From Zhengitettix transpicula (lineage: Eukaryota; Arthropoda; Insecta; Orthoptera; Tetrigidae), in assembly GCA_037074705.1 (NCBI GenBank), contig CM073591.1, positions 10,491,087 through 10,555,086 of the forward strand: a stretch of DNA of 64,000 bases, given 5' to 3'. Each line of letters starts with the position of its first letter. The stretch's first letter is position 1. The position numbers and the translations under genes were made by a program. Below the pieces are notes generated by a model. That model had not been told where the DNA came from. It saw only the letters and a program-made list of their open reading frames with translations, and searched no databases. Shown one piece after another: positions 1 through 11,125 of this stretch.

Positions 1-613
1 TTTTGCTTATAACTAAACTAATTAACAACCAAGAAAGTAATCACGAAAACGGGAACGGCTGGCCGACATATTTAACCCCGATGTAAAGATAAAACTTACA
101 GGAAGTAAAGTCAGAGCGATGGACAGTTGTGAACGGTTAAATAAATCAAGTTTGATATTAAATATTTAAAAAAAAAATCCCAATTTCCCGTAAATAAATT
201 AAAAATAATAAGATTATTGAAAAGAAAACAATCGTGACATCAATCACTACACGACTACAGTAGTTCACCCGCTGAAGCACGGATGACGTCGCTGTCAGGT
301 GCTGTCAATATTTTAATATTAAAAATTAATAACTTAAAACAATGTTTAACTAAAATATAGTAAAAAAATTACCTACATTCAGAATATTTATGCGAAAAAG
401 ATTAAAAGTTACGTTTAATACACAAGTTAAAATTCCACTTTGTTTTCGGACCCCTTCAGAACGCTCTGTTTTTAAAGAAACTAATTTATATATGTCCCAA
501 AATGTTTAAATTTTAATAAACAATTTAAATGAAAGAAAATCAATTTCCATGGCCGAAAAAAAACTATTAGAAAAACACTACATCAATCAAAATGACAATA
601 AAGGAGAATATTC
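1..613. other. AT-rich flank, no gene seen
   Basis: No coding signal is visible. Around 226-310 there is a diverged stretch with GATGACGTC that resembles the core of the tandem repeat that follows, so this may be a decayed outer unit of that array. Confidence 0.4.
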
Positions 614-2175
614 TATGGAAATAAAAACAAAAATTTCAATAATAATAATTATAATAGTATTATAGTTACCATCTTAATTTGTTTTCCTAAACTTCATGTA
701 TTTCGTCGAATAATTTATAACAACTGTACGAATTACTTGATAGTGGCCAGATTCTGGGACATGCGCAGTTACGCGGATGACGTCACTGCGCATGCGAAAA
801 ACTAGTCAGTGTAGTGACTGACGTTATGTCACCAAACTTCTCCCCGGTTTCTCCCACAATCGCTCAACTTTTTTAAAAAATCACCTTCTTTTTAATTAAT
901 TCACTTCGAAAATAGGGTTCAGATTTTTTTTCACATTTGATAAACTCGGGAGGGGGGGGGAAGTTGGTATTTCTACGCAATGTATAGTATTTTTCCTTAT
1001 ATCGCGGTTAAAAGCTGACGTTTAGTCGTCCCCTAAACAACTTAATCACGTATTTATAATTTTACTATTTGACTTTTAGCCTTACCTTAAATCTTCATCG
1101 AAATGTTAATAATATTACGTCGCGATGTTTTCCATGGAAATAAAAACAAAAATTTCAATAATAATAATAATATTATTATCGTTCCAATCTTAATTTGTTC
1201 TCCTAAACTTCATGTATTTCGTCGAATAATTTATAACAACTGTACGAATTACTTGATAGTGGCCAGATTCTGGGACATGCGCAGTTACGCGGATGACGTC
1301 ACTGCGCATGCGAAAAACTAGTCAGTGTAGTGACTGACGTTATGTCACCAAATTTCTCCACCGTTTCTCCTATAATTATTGCACTCGCTCAACTTTTTTT
1401 AAAAATCACCTTCTTTTTAATTAATTAACTTCGAAAAAAAGGGTTTAGATTTATTTCACATTTGATAAACTCGGAGGGGGGGGGGCGGAAAGTGATATTT
1501 CTACGCAATGTCGCAATGTATAGTATTTTTCCTTATATCGCGGTTAAAAGCTGACGTTTAGTCGTCCCCTAAACAACTTAATCACGTATTTATAATTTTA
1601 CTATTTGACTTTTAGCCTTACCTTAAATCTTCATCGAAATGTTAATAATATTACGTCGCGAAGTTTTCCATGGAAATAAAAACAAAAATTTCAATAATAA
1701 TAATAGTATTATCGTTACCATCTTAATTTGTTCTCCTAAACTTCATGTATTTCGTCGAATAATTTATAACAACTGTACGAATTAATTGATAGTGGCCAGA
1801 TTCCGGGACATGCGCAGTTACGCGGATGACGTCACTGCGCATGCGAAAAACTAGTCAGTGTAGTGACTGACGTTATGTCACCAAATTTCTCCACCGTTTC
1901 TCCCACAATCGCTCAACTTTTTTAAAAAATCACCTTCTTTTTAATTAATTCACTTCGAAAATAGGGTTTAGATTTTTTTTCACATTTTGATAAACTCGGG
2001 GGTGGGGGGAAGTGCTATTTCTATGTAATGTATAGTATTTTTCCTTATATCGCGGTTAAAAGCTAACGTTTAGTCGTCCTCTAAACAACTTAATCACGTA
2101 ATTATATATATTTTACTACTTCACGTTTAGCCTTACCTTAAATCTTCATCGAAATGTTAATAACATTACGTCGTG
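614..2175. repeat. Tandem repeat, three units of about 515-536 bp with CRE palindrome
   Basis: Three consecutive units start near 614, 1132 and 1668. Internal landmarks recur at 691, 1207 and 1740 (ACTTCATGTA) and at 1081, 1617 and 2132 (CTTACCTTAA). Each unit contains a perfect 10-bp inverted repeat, CATGCGCAGT...ACTGCGCATG (760-794, 1276-1310, 1809-1843), overlapping a consensus CRE palindrome TGACGTCA (778, 1294, 1827). Each also has a G-run and AATAAT-rich segments. The reading frame at 1103-1321 lies entirely inside the repeat and shows no family features. Copies differ by small indels and substitutions, so the array is fairly recent. Confidence 0.9.
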
Positions 2176-2303
2176 CTGTTTAGAAAAATAATTCAAACTG
2201 GAACGTCTTAATAAGCAAAGAATGAAACTGAAGCAAAGATGTTGTAGCAAGCAACATAGATATTATTAAACGTTCCGTATCGACTTGATTAGTAACAGGT
2301 TTA

Positions 2304-2350
<47 letters not shown>
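2304..2350. repeat. (TA)n microsatellite
   Basis: Uninterrupted TA dinucleotide run. Confidence 0.95.
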
Positions 2351-2352
<2 letters not shown>

Positions 2353-2449
2353 AATAACCACATCGGGTATACATAAAAAAAATATATAATTTTGATTTTA
2401 ACAAACAAATTTATTAAACTTCATCAGAAATTACAATTGAATTTAATAT

Positions 2450-3760
2450 TTTATTATTATAATAAGAACTCTTGCTCTCGTGGGTCTCTACTGGGTTTGA
2501 CAACGGACAGAATCAAACTATTAAAAAGACCCAACATTTAAGTTTTTAAATTAAACAAAAGTATTTACTAAATTTATTAATGAACTTAACCTATAGATTG
2601 CTTCTAACTTTATTATCAAAAGAAGAGAACGACATCTGACTGTTATCCTTTAATAACGTTTACATCTGTTAATATTATGCATTCCAACTTACGGTTTCTC
2701 AGGTTTACTTCGACTCGTTCTTTAGACACTCACTTTTTAGCCTTGACATTCACTCTCTGACTCTAACACAATATCACTGGTTCGCCGATATCTGGTTCTC
2801 CATATCCAGTGAAATATCCCAGGTGTTCGTCGTGACACTCCTTGACGTCGTTTGCTGCATCCAGGTCGCCTACCATCGAAGACAGGTCAAATTCTCTTAC
2901 TCATATAGATAGAGCTTCTGTATGTTAAAAATGTTTGTAGTTGTTATAGTTTCGCTGATTGACTCTGACTATGCTACACGTTCGATGCTCACAGCATCTC
3001 TCTCTTACGCTGACTGTCTCTCGTTCCTCTCCCACGCTAACTGTCGAGGTTCACAGAACCCCTCTCCTACGCTGATTCTCGCTGACTGTCGCTGACTGTC
3101 TAACTGTCTCTTCGATGCGTCCTGCACCTCTCTCCCACCCTAACTGTCGAGGTTCACAGAACCCCTCTCCTACGCTGACTCTCGCTGACTGTCGCTGTCT
3201 GGCCACACAATAGGTTATTTCCCCTATATATACCACTAGCCTCCTTGTTTTTCTCTTGATGCAAACTTTCGTCGCAACGGCGCGGTGACAGAATCCCATT
3301 ACTGAAATTTACGTCCCGGCCACTGGAGTCCTTCCGCCGGCTGCTCTCTTTTGTCCGAAACCCGCCAATCGCGACAGGTCCAATTTGTCTTTGGACCTCT
3401 CCGCTCACAAGTGCGCGATACTAATTTCTCCAGATCCTAAGTCAACAAGTGCCTGGACCCTCACACCCACTGACTCTCCTTGCAGCTGCAGTGATTTCGC
3501 CCCCGCAATTACTCAGGACTCGCACAAGATCTTTTCTTGCAAGTCCCAAGCAAATACGCCACTTGTCAGGTCATCCGTCAGAGACAATAGCCTGCTCTAA
3601 CATAGCCTCTTTGGGACCATCTGCTCGCCCACGTTCTGCGTTACGGATTCGCCACAGATCCCCAAATCAATAAGTTACTGGACCCGCGATTACTCTTTAG
3701 ACCTAATTGCCGCACTGTCACCAGCACTCATCCTAGATAAATGTCTTACCGCTCCGTCTT
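2450..3760 (-). mobile_element. Possible solo LTR or LTR-like sequence (minus strand)
   Basis: Read on the minus strand, the segment has a core-promoter-like box GGTATATATAGGGG near 3217-3232. It is followed by a GC-richer transcribed-looking region and AATAAA-type signals towards 2450. It contains a tandem duplication of about 101 bp (next entry). No gag or pol frame, primer-binding site or second LTR is visible, so a solo LTR is only the best guess. The overlapping short frames at 3051-3673 encode nothing I recognise. Confidence 0.3.
3027..3195. repeat. Tandem duplication, period about 101 bp
   Basis: The stretch beginning CTCTCCCACGCTAACTGTCG near 3027 recurs near 3129 with few changes. 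Both copies run through GTTCACAGAACCCCTCTCC. The sequence is also internally repetitive for GCTGACTGTC. Confidence 0.85.
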
Positions 3761-3855
3761 GTCACCTCGTGACAGGACCCGCAATTTTTTTTCCCTCGCA
3801 TTCTCTTTACGACATGTGCGCTGTTTTTAAACCAATGCATTATATTATATGCATT

Positions 3856-3861
<6 letters not shown>

Positions 3862-3906
<45 letters not shown>
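3862..3906. repeat. (AT)n microsatellite
   Basis: Long AT dinucleotide run. The Ile-Tyr frames across it on both strands are artefacts. Confidence 0.95.
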
Positions 3907-3908
<2 letters not shown>

Positions 3909-4147
3909 GCAATACGGCGTAAGTGTTATTCATATTCAACAAAATTTATTTAACTGTCCAGCTATATTATTTTTGGCCAATATGGCGGTTTTTCACATAT
4001 TTTCCTTTCTCTCTCTGAGAGGTTTCCCGTAAAAAAATATAACATTTATTTAATCCAATATAAATTTAAATTAATACGGCTGATAGTTACTTTATTAAAT
4101 TTTTCTGACAGTTTTCACTTAAAAAAACGTTTGATTTGTAATCCAGA

Positions 4148-4975
4148 TATATATATATATACTAGCTGGGTGCCCGGCGTTGCCCGAGATGTCATTTATC
4201 TATAACCCCCGATATGACTCCAATTTCGGCTGCTTTTGCGCAATTTTTATGTAACGCTACTCGAACCCTAATCATTATAATTAACTCTAAAAAATATTTC
4301 TTCGACGCAAATATCTGCCGTGTTTTGCATGTTCCAAAATTTGCACCCCCCCCCCACCCCCACCCCTGCATCTGAGGGGTAAATGCCCAATTTGAATGTC
4401 GTAACTAAACACAGTGACTTCCATAACCTTTGATTCGACTCCAATCTCGGTTGTATTCGCGTTATTTTACTGTAAAGCATCTCCACCCCCAAACCCGAAG
4501 GGTGTCCTTTTCACAGGGCGTAGGGGGATGAAAATTGTATTCAGATAACATTGGTAGAAACACTATCAATATCTTTGACCCCTAAAAATATTTATCCGAC
4601 TCAAATATCGGCTGTTTTAGTATGTTTAAATATTTCCACCCCCGCTTCTGGGGGGTGGAAGACGCGTCTCACCCCGACAGTGTTTGTTTCCTGGTCGCAA
4701 AGACACACGTGTACGAAATTTGGTGAAAATTACTCGACTGGTGTAGATTTGTATTTTATTTAGAAAACGTTTGTATGGGAAATAGAAAAGGGCTGTTTTT
4801 AGGGTTTTCCCGGAAATTATTCGATTTTTTCTCGTCTTTTAAACCTTCCCTAGACCTCCACGAACATTTCAAGACTAACATAAGATAAATCCGTTCAGCC
4901 GTTCTCGAGTTTTAGTCAGACTAACGAACAGCTATTCATTTATATATATATATAGATAGATAGATTTATAATATA
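4148..4975 (+). mobile_element. Non-autonomous transposable element, class uncertain
   Basis: Starts in a short TA run followed by ACTAGCTGGGTGCCCGGCG and ends with CCGTTCTCGAGTTTTAG, then TATATA and GATAGATA repeats. This edge pattern is common to a widespread group of arthropod non-autonomous elements. Internal sequence is rich in CCACCCC tracts and has no intact coding frame. A weaker relative may lie near 36020-36160. Confidence 0.5.
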
Positions 4976-5740
4976 TCGTGTCGCACTTCTCTTTTTAGTC
5001 AAGCTCTGTAAGGCGCAGAATGAATTTTTGTATGTTTTGAAAGTTCAAATACAGAGCCGATTCCTCAAAGTAAACTTAGAGACTTCGCTATACGTTGGTA
5101 TTGGGGGAGGAGGATGAATACAAAATCAAAAGACACTTGAACATAAAGGAATCTTCCTGGCAAAAACAAGGCAATTTCAATGCAAATGGGCTGTTTAAGA
5201 GAACCTTTCATCTCACCTCCGCCTTGCTTAGCTGTGTTACATTTCAACAGTGCCATTTCATTTTAAATGACCGGCTACTACTCTTTCACCAAACATTTAA
5301 TTAGAATTAAACACTATAATTTGAAAATGATTAATGAAATTTAGTGGTCTTCTTGTATGAAATGAATAAGTGAAATATTTTGAAGAGAATTCTGGGAGTT
5401 TTTCAACAAATTATAATCTCAATTACTCACTCAGTATGCACAGTGACTAAATATTGTTACATTTCCCATGGAATGTGGAATTTTAAGAGGATTTTTTTGT
5501 AGGTATGTATGTATCTAAATTAAATTTCATATATGTCTCTCTGAAGTTTTTATGTTGTAGAAAATGAATGTACTATAATTTTCCACCATCAACAAAGATG
5601 CTGAAATAAAATTCTATATTATTAATTTATATCAATTTCACAGCATATATAAGCTAATGTTTAATGGACAATTATTAATTTTATTTAAATTAATAGAAAT
5701 CGTCCAGCAGTCAGAATATTTATTTACAAACATTTTTTTT
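4976..5740. other. Intergenic or intronic sequence, nothing recognised
   Basis: AT-rich unique-looking DNA. Short frames on both strands near 5065-5304 overlap each other and show no domain. If Pde11 extends further left this is intron. Confidence 0.4.
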
Positions 5741-6264
5741 AGGGCAACAGCCTACATGAGGGTAATCCACATGGTGGCAACTCCCCTTTAATAGCATAGG
5801 AAGGGATTTGAAAGGGGGAATGCGGAAGGGTAGAGAAAGGCAGCCAAGGGTTAACTAGGGGGCCCCCGGGGGTATATTTTAAGGATCCTACCCGGCATTC
5901 GCCTAAAGAAATGCAGGGAAAACCCTAGAAAAACCTGCAACAGGTAGGTCGGGCATTGGGTACTTGTCCCACGCCCTTCCCTGGATAGCGGGAGAGGAGT
6001 TTGCTGTGGGGACGCAGCATTCCCTTCTCCGTGCCTCGACCAGTTTAGGAGGCAGCTGGCCGACTATTCCAATGGGAATAGTGAACAACACTTACCGTAT
6101 GCTCAAGGTCTGCGACCCCGGAACATACACCTCTCAACACAGGCCGAGGTGCCTCGGCATGTGGGAACCTTAGTTCAAAAACGGAGAGGAAAAGGCATAC
6201 CCAAAGGCAGCCCCTTCCTGTCTCTCCTAAAAGGTTCGCAGGTTACCTGCGAGAGCTCTAGTAC
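5741..6264 (+). repeat. Dispersed ~500-550 bp repeat, copy 1 (left arm of palindrome)
   Basis: Begins with GGGTAATCCACATGGTGGCA and continues through GCATTCGCCTAAAG, GGCAGCTGGCCGACTATTCC and CTCGGCATGTGGGAACC to CCTGCGAGAGCTC. The same unit occurs at 6311-6820 (inverted), 11126-11630, 39824-40116 (partial) and 42851-43351 (inverted). It has no plausible protein. It is non-coding and likely a non-autonomous mobile element. Confidence 0.85.
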
Positions 6265-6310
6265 AAAAATTTAAAGTTACACATATTAACTAAAAATACA
6301 GCTTGAATAA

Positions 6311-6820
6311 AAGCCTGCGAGGGATGTTCTCTCGGAGGCAAAACCTTGTAGGAGAGATACAAAGGGGCTACCTTTGGGGATGCCTTTTCCTCTCCGTTTT
6401 TGAACTAAGGTTCCCACTAGCCGAGGCACCTCGGCCTGTTTTGAGAGGTGTATGTTCCGGGGTCACAGACCTTGGGGCATACGGTAAGAGTTGTCCGCTA
6501 TTCCCATTGGAATAGTCGGCCAGCTGCCTCCTAAACTGGTCGAGGCACGGAGAAGGGAATGCTGCGTCCCCACAGCAAACTCCTCTCCCGCTATCGGAAG
6601 GGCGTGGGACAAGTACCCAATGCCCGACCTACCTGATGCAGGTATTTCTAGGGTTTTCCCTCCATTTCTTTAGGCGAATGCCGGGTAGGATTCTTAAAAT
6701 ATAGCCCGGGGGCCGTAGTTAACCCTTGGCTACCTTCCTCTACCCCTTTTCAAATCCCTTTCTATGCTATTAAAGGGGAGTTGCCCAATGTGGATTACCC
6801 TCATGTAGCCTGTTGCTCTA
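6311..6820 (-). repeat. Dispersed ~500-550 bp repeat, copy 2 (right arm of palindrome)
   Basis: Reverse complement of the 5741-6264 unit, ending in GGATTACCCTCATGTAGCC. The two arms face each other across about 45 bp and form a 1.1-kb imperfect palindrome. Small indels distinguish the arms (for example the GGGCCGTAG versus GGGGGCCCC region). Confidence 0.85.
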
Positions 6821-7426
6821 AAAAAAAAATATAATTTCTTCTCTTTGATTCAGAACCTCTTCAGACATTATATTATTAGAAAAAGGATATAAATATGTTA
6901 TAGATGTTTCCTTATGTCCATCGAAGTTGAGGAGGAGATGTAAACTTTTTCACTTAAATTGTTTATTCAAATTTAAATTGTTCATTTGATAATATAACAT
7001 CTGAAGAGCTCCATTATAAAAAGGAAATAAATCCTACAATGTATTTTAGTTAATATATTAACTTTTACTGTTTATAAATAATTATCCTGAATGTTGGTCA
7101 ATTTCTGCTAATTTAAATTTAGTGCAAGTCAAGTTTTTAAAGATTTCTAGAATATCTTCATGGTCACTATGATTTACATTTAATTTATTACAATCAAATA
7201 GCACTTTTACAAAAATGTTTTTTTGTAAATGAAGTTAATTGCGGTGGCATTATTCAAAAAATAAATAGTTTGAAAAATAATAACTTTTTATTTACTGTGA
7301 TTCAAAAGAGTACAGAGCAATTCAATTAAATTAATAATAAGATCATAAATTGACAGTAGTTCTTGCAGTAATTCTAGGTTTCTGTAGTGATGTCACATAC
7401 AAATAAATTTCTGATTTACTCCCCAG
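6821..7426. other. Intron of the phosphodiesterase gene, no other feature
   Basis: AT-rich sequence leading to the acceptor CTCCCCAG at 7419-7426. No upstream phosphodiesterase exon could be found in 1-7426. Confidence 0.5.
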
Positions 7427-7585
7427 TGTTTGGCACTTTACATCGCTTCCTTGTGCCATGACTTAGACCACAGAGGCAAAAACAACAAGTTTATGCTGGA
7501 CACTGAATCGCCTTTGGCGTCCATTTACAGCACGTCGACAATGGAACATCACCATTTCAATCAAACTGTCACCATTCTTCAGCAG
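7427..7585 (+). CDS. Pde11: Pde11-type phosphodiesterase, catalytic-domain exon (first seen)
   Basis: This exon encodes the metal-binding core of a class I cyclic nucleotide phosphodiesterase, which hydrolyses cAMP/cGMP in the cytosol. It follows acceptor CCCCAG and ends in CAG|GTACTT, phase 0. The peptide contains [11 protein letters not shown], the HD motif whose His and Asp coordinate the catalytic metals, then [12 protein letters not shown]. The preceding invariant HN...H helix is absent and must be in an exon left of the window, as must the GAF domains. The PDE11 call rests on GHNIF-LSS-Y in the next exon; PDE5/6 relatives read differently there. The subfamily call is from memory of the family, not from alignment. 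Confidence 0.88.
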
Positions 7586-7939
7586 GTACTTAATAAGATG
7601 AATAAAGTTCTAGTTTTATTTGTCTCTTGTTCATACATTGTTCAAATGTTGTCATGTTTAATATTTTATTGACTAAATTTCTCATTTGACTAATAATTAT
7701 AATATTTTTTTAAGTTGTAGAACATCATTCCTTTTATGCCGTAGTGTTATGGATAGTTACAGGGAAATTTGAGTCATTTTTTACAACTTCTGAGCTCTCT
7801 TTAGCACTTTTCCTCCCTTCAGTGATAAAACATTTATTCTACACTATCACTAAAAATCAGATATTTTGTACCATGTGACCCCCAAACTTTGACTCACAAA
7901 AATATGGTACAGTAAAAATTAATTTACAACTACAGTACA

Positions 7940-8145
7940 TTAACAAGCAGTTCTCAGGATTCCAACCAGATGAATACACTGAAATATCATGATGTTTCGA
8001 TGGCAGTCACTGCCAACATCTTCAAGTGAAGATCTTCGACAATGATGATACGGACCACCGTCATAACATTGTGTTATTTCAATGTATTCACCTGGTTGGA
8101 ACTGTTTGTTAATCTCATACACCAGGAAAGCCTCCCTTCAATACA
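7940..8145. repeat. Foldback element, family I
   Basis: Left arm CAGGATTCCAACCAGATGAA is answered by TTCACCTGGTTGGAACTG on the right. GTTTCGATGGCAGT and the ATCTTCAAGTGAAGAT centre lie between. It ends with CACCAGGAAAGCCT, the tail shared by several copies of this family. Confidence 0.75.
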
Positions 8146-8384
8146 GTACATTAGATAATTAAGTTTTTAAAGTAATATTTCACAGTTGAATAAAACATTT
8201 GTAATTTAATTATCTATCTTTAATATGATAGTTCTGATTAGTATAAAATGGGAAGTTAAGGCACTGGACTTAATTTCTGTTTTTGAAATCAACATGATTC
8301 CTTACTCAACACAATTCATTAAAACAACTTAATTCAACAAAAAGGGAAGGTTTTCTCAGTGTATTTTCTTCAAAAATAACTCTT

Positions 8385-8535
8385 AGGCTTCCAACTAATA
8401 GTTCATGGCATTTCAATTACACTCAATGCTATCATTATCAAGTGAAATTACTGCACTTGATAAAGATGGCCCTGACCACCGTCAAAACATAATGGCCTAA
8501 ACCTACACTCCTCCAATTTGAAACCCAACAGTTAC
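8385..8535. repeat. Decayed foldback element, family I-like
   Basis: Has GGCTTCCAACTAATAG, a TATCAAGTGAAATTAC...CACTTGATAAAGATGG centre and ACCACCGTCAAAACAT, matching the layout of the 7940-8145 element, but the outer arms are poorly conserved. Confidence 0.4.
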
Positions 8536-9279
8536 TTGTGCGTCTTTGATCATCTTAAACATTTTATCTACGAAATTAGTTAAAACTAAATACACACGTT
8601 GAATTAGGAAAGACTGTTTTTAGATGTAAATATAATCAGATTTATAACCTATTTAATTACAGTCTCAATTTAATTAATTCTTCGTTATGCTAAGTTGTCT
8701 TACAGGTGCTTTCGAAACAATTGTTTCATATTCGTCTGCATTTATAATACATTAGTTTGATAAATATATATGCACAATATAAGATTATTATTTATCGATA
8801 ATATTTCAGAATCAATACACACCTGTTATTTTTATCATGTACGTTGGTTTACTTATTCTGTTTTATATTGCATTGTTGTTGTTGCTGTATTTCATCACAC
8901 TACTGCATTGGTCACCTTTGTCCCTCCATATAATCAATTACTTTTGACTTAACTGAATAGTGCGATGGGTTAATATTGTCTAATATTATAATATATATTT
9001 ATTTTTATTTCATTTCATGTATAATATTGGCATAATATTAACTGATTGACAAAAAACAATTTTTATATTGTGTATATGTTTAAGTAACTAATGTATTATA
9101 AATTTGCAGAATACTATGAAACAACTCTTTCTAAATCTCTTGTAATTTACTATATGGATGAATTAATTTGATTGAGATTGTAAATAAAAATGTTTGATAT
9201 CAGAGTATATGTACTAAATATACATGTAGTTTCAAATTAAACACTTGTTTATGATTATTATTCAACATTATTGTTTCAG

Positions 9280-9449
9280 AAAGGGCATAACATCTTTAAC
9301 AAGCTATCCAGTGGAGACTACAAGCAAGTTCTTAGCTTAGTGAAACACTGTATCCTCGCTACGGACTTAGCTCTCTTCTTCCCAAACAGAACCAAACTGT
9401 CACAGCTTGTAGCTGATCAGACATTCTCTTGGACTAATATGGAACACAG
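9280..9449 (+). CDS. Pde11: Pde11-type phosphodiesterase, catalytic-domain exon 2 (in window)
   Basis: Joined in phase 0 to the exon ending at 7585 and ending in phase 2 at CACAG|GTAAAT. It encodes KGHNIFNKLSSGDYKQV followed by ILATDLALFF, helices of the catalytic domain. GHNIF.(N)LSS.(E/D)Y is the pattern I associate with PDE11 rather than PDE5 or PDE6. The first residue is Lys where relatives usually have Glu. The exon is framed by TTGTTTCAG and GTAAAT. Confidence 0.88.
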
Positions 9450-9833
9450 GTAAATGTGATACTTCAATTTCAATTTGTATGGTATATATGAATCCAAATC
9501 ATGTGTGTTTTTGTAGGTTGTAGTGTCACGACTAGCACTAGAAACATTATTTCCTCATCTCTGTTGAACTCGCCTTAAAAAATATTTTGAATATATTATA
9601 ATTTTCAGAAATAAACAAGTTAAATTTACAGTAGAATATTAACACATTACAAGTGAAAGTAAAGAATCTCACTCCAGACATAATGAAAATAACAATCACT
9701 AGGATAATGTTTTAAAAAAATTATGTTACTAATGTGATTATCAATCTAGAAACTAGTTAACAAATTAACAATTTTAATGCTATTTCACAATTCAGATATT
9801 ATTCGAAGTCTCTGCTCTGTTCATTCATTTTAG

Positions 9834-9945
9834 ATTACTTCTTCAAGCGATAGCTATGACGGCAAGTGACTTGTCTGCCAGTGCTAAACCATGGGAACTA
9901 CAAGTGGAAACTGTGAAAGTCATATTTGAAGAATTCTATGAACAG
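9834..9945 (+). CDS. Pde11: Pde11-type phosphodiesterase, catalytic-domain exon 3 (in window)
   Basis: Completes a split Arg codon (AG|A) and ends in phase 0 at GAACAG|GTTTGC. Encodes AIAMTASDLSASAKPW; the Asp of SDLSA is the remaining conserved metal ligand of class I phosphodiesterases, and AKPW is typical. It ends in EEFYEQ, which leads into the GD.ER motif of the next exon. Spacing from the previous exon is a short 384-bp intron. Confidence 0.88.
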
Positions 9946-9972
9946 GTTTGCCACAAATTATACCGCTATTGA

Positions 9973-10105
9973 ATAAAATCTTGTCGAGCTTCTAAATGAG
10001 TGAAAAATTGTATGCACAATGTTTCGATGATGTTCACTGACATCGAAATTTCTTGCATATGATTTTTTCACTCTGTTACAAGCCCGAGAAGATTTTATTC
10101 ACTCT
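9973..10105. repeat. Foldback element, family I
   Basis: Outer arms AAAATCTTGTCGAGCTTCTA and CAAGCCCGAGAAGATTTTAT are complementary. The centre holds GTTTCGATGATG...CATCGAAAT. It resembles the element at 29647-29790. Confidence 0.75.
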
Positions 10106-10247
10106 TTACACTGAGAAGAGCTACAATATTTATTATACCTTTTTGCAAATATTTTAATTTTAATTACAATAAACTAAATTAAAGATTATAGAGTAAATAA
10201 ACAAGATTATAAATATTGTATTTTTATGTCTGTTTATATTTAATAAA

Positions 10248-10492
10248 TAATGCAGTTTTTCGATCAATATCAGACAAATTTTATTTATTTACGACAATGT
10301 TTCATTACTTGTTTGTACCTTCATCAGGTCATTCCTGTGGAGAAATTATACAAAATAAAGTTGTGTTATCAAGAAGCCAATGAATTTATAAAAGTGGTTG
10401 AACAAAGGAAAGACCTGATGAAGGTACAAACACTCACCAAAACGTTGTTGTAAATAAATTAAATTTGTCTGATATTGGTCGAAAAACTGCAT
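10248..10492. repeat. Long foldback (about 84-bp arms) in a Pde11 intron
   Basis: The left arm runs from ATGCAGTTTTTCGATCAATA to TACCTTCATCAGGTC. The right arm runs from GACCTGATGAAGGTA to CGAAAAACTGCAT. The loop of about 85 bp is not self-complementary. A 67-codon frame spans left arm and loop but shows no domain. In the pre-mRNA this would form a long hairpin. Confidence 0.8.
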
Positions 10493-11125
10493 TATTTAAA
10501 CAAAATTATGATACCCATGGATAATCAAAATCTAAGGTAGATAATGAGTTAAAGTTATGAAGTAACTGAACAACAGATATCACCATATTTATTAATGTAT
10601 ATTTTTATATGCATTAATAAATATGAAACTTGAAACAAAAGTGTATGAAATGTATTACAAAATTAAAATAACAAATACAGGATACAGTATAATTCAAGTA
10701 TAAATTGTTATTGATAAATTAAGAAATAAACATAGATACAGATCTTGAGGGAAAAAATCAGCTCTTTTAATAAATTTGGAGTTAGTATTAAAATGTTATG
10801 TATTTAATAGATGAAATTTATACATTTGGTTTGATATTGCAATAACTTCTAATCAAGTTATGTTTAAAATTAAATTAACCATGTGAAATTAAAGTATAAA
10901 GATTCCTTAAAAATAAATGAGTACTCTCATATTCCCATTATTATTAATTTTTAAGTTATTGGTATCATCAGAAGTGTATGAAGCTACTTTTAACCAACAA
11001 TTAATTTTATCATAATTTTCCCAGGCAATTTAAAAATTTTATTGTAATGACAATATACAAGTAACTTAACCAAGTCAGTGCACATAGTCAATAATCTTCA
11101 TCTTCTTTTTTCTTTTAGAAGGGGG

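Larger units (their letters stand above)
7586..9279 (+). other. Pde11 intron with foldback repeats
   Basis: Bounded by GTACTT and TTGTTTCAG. Contains one clear foldback element (7940-8145) and one weak one (8385-8535). The rest is AT-rich with no coding signal. Confidence 0.7.

Noticed and set aside
1103..1321. 72-codon frame
   Set aside because: Lies wholly inside the tandem repeat and is not kept in the other units.
3733..4032. Frames with Ile-Tyr runs
   Set aside because: Translations of the AT microsatellite.
5095..5304. Frame in front of Pde11 as an upstream catalytic exon
   Set aside because: Lacks the HNxxH helix or any GAF motif; a minus-strand frame of similar length overlaps.
10250..10453. 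67-codon frame as an extra Pde11 exon
   Set aside because: Both ends are the arms of a hairpin. Pde11 exons at 9945 and 11670 join directly in phase 0 into the known motif order EEFYEQ-GDAER, leaving no room for an insert.
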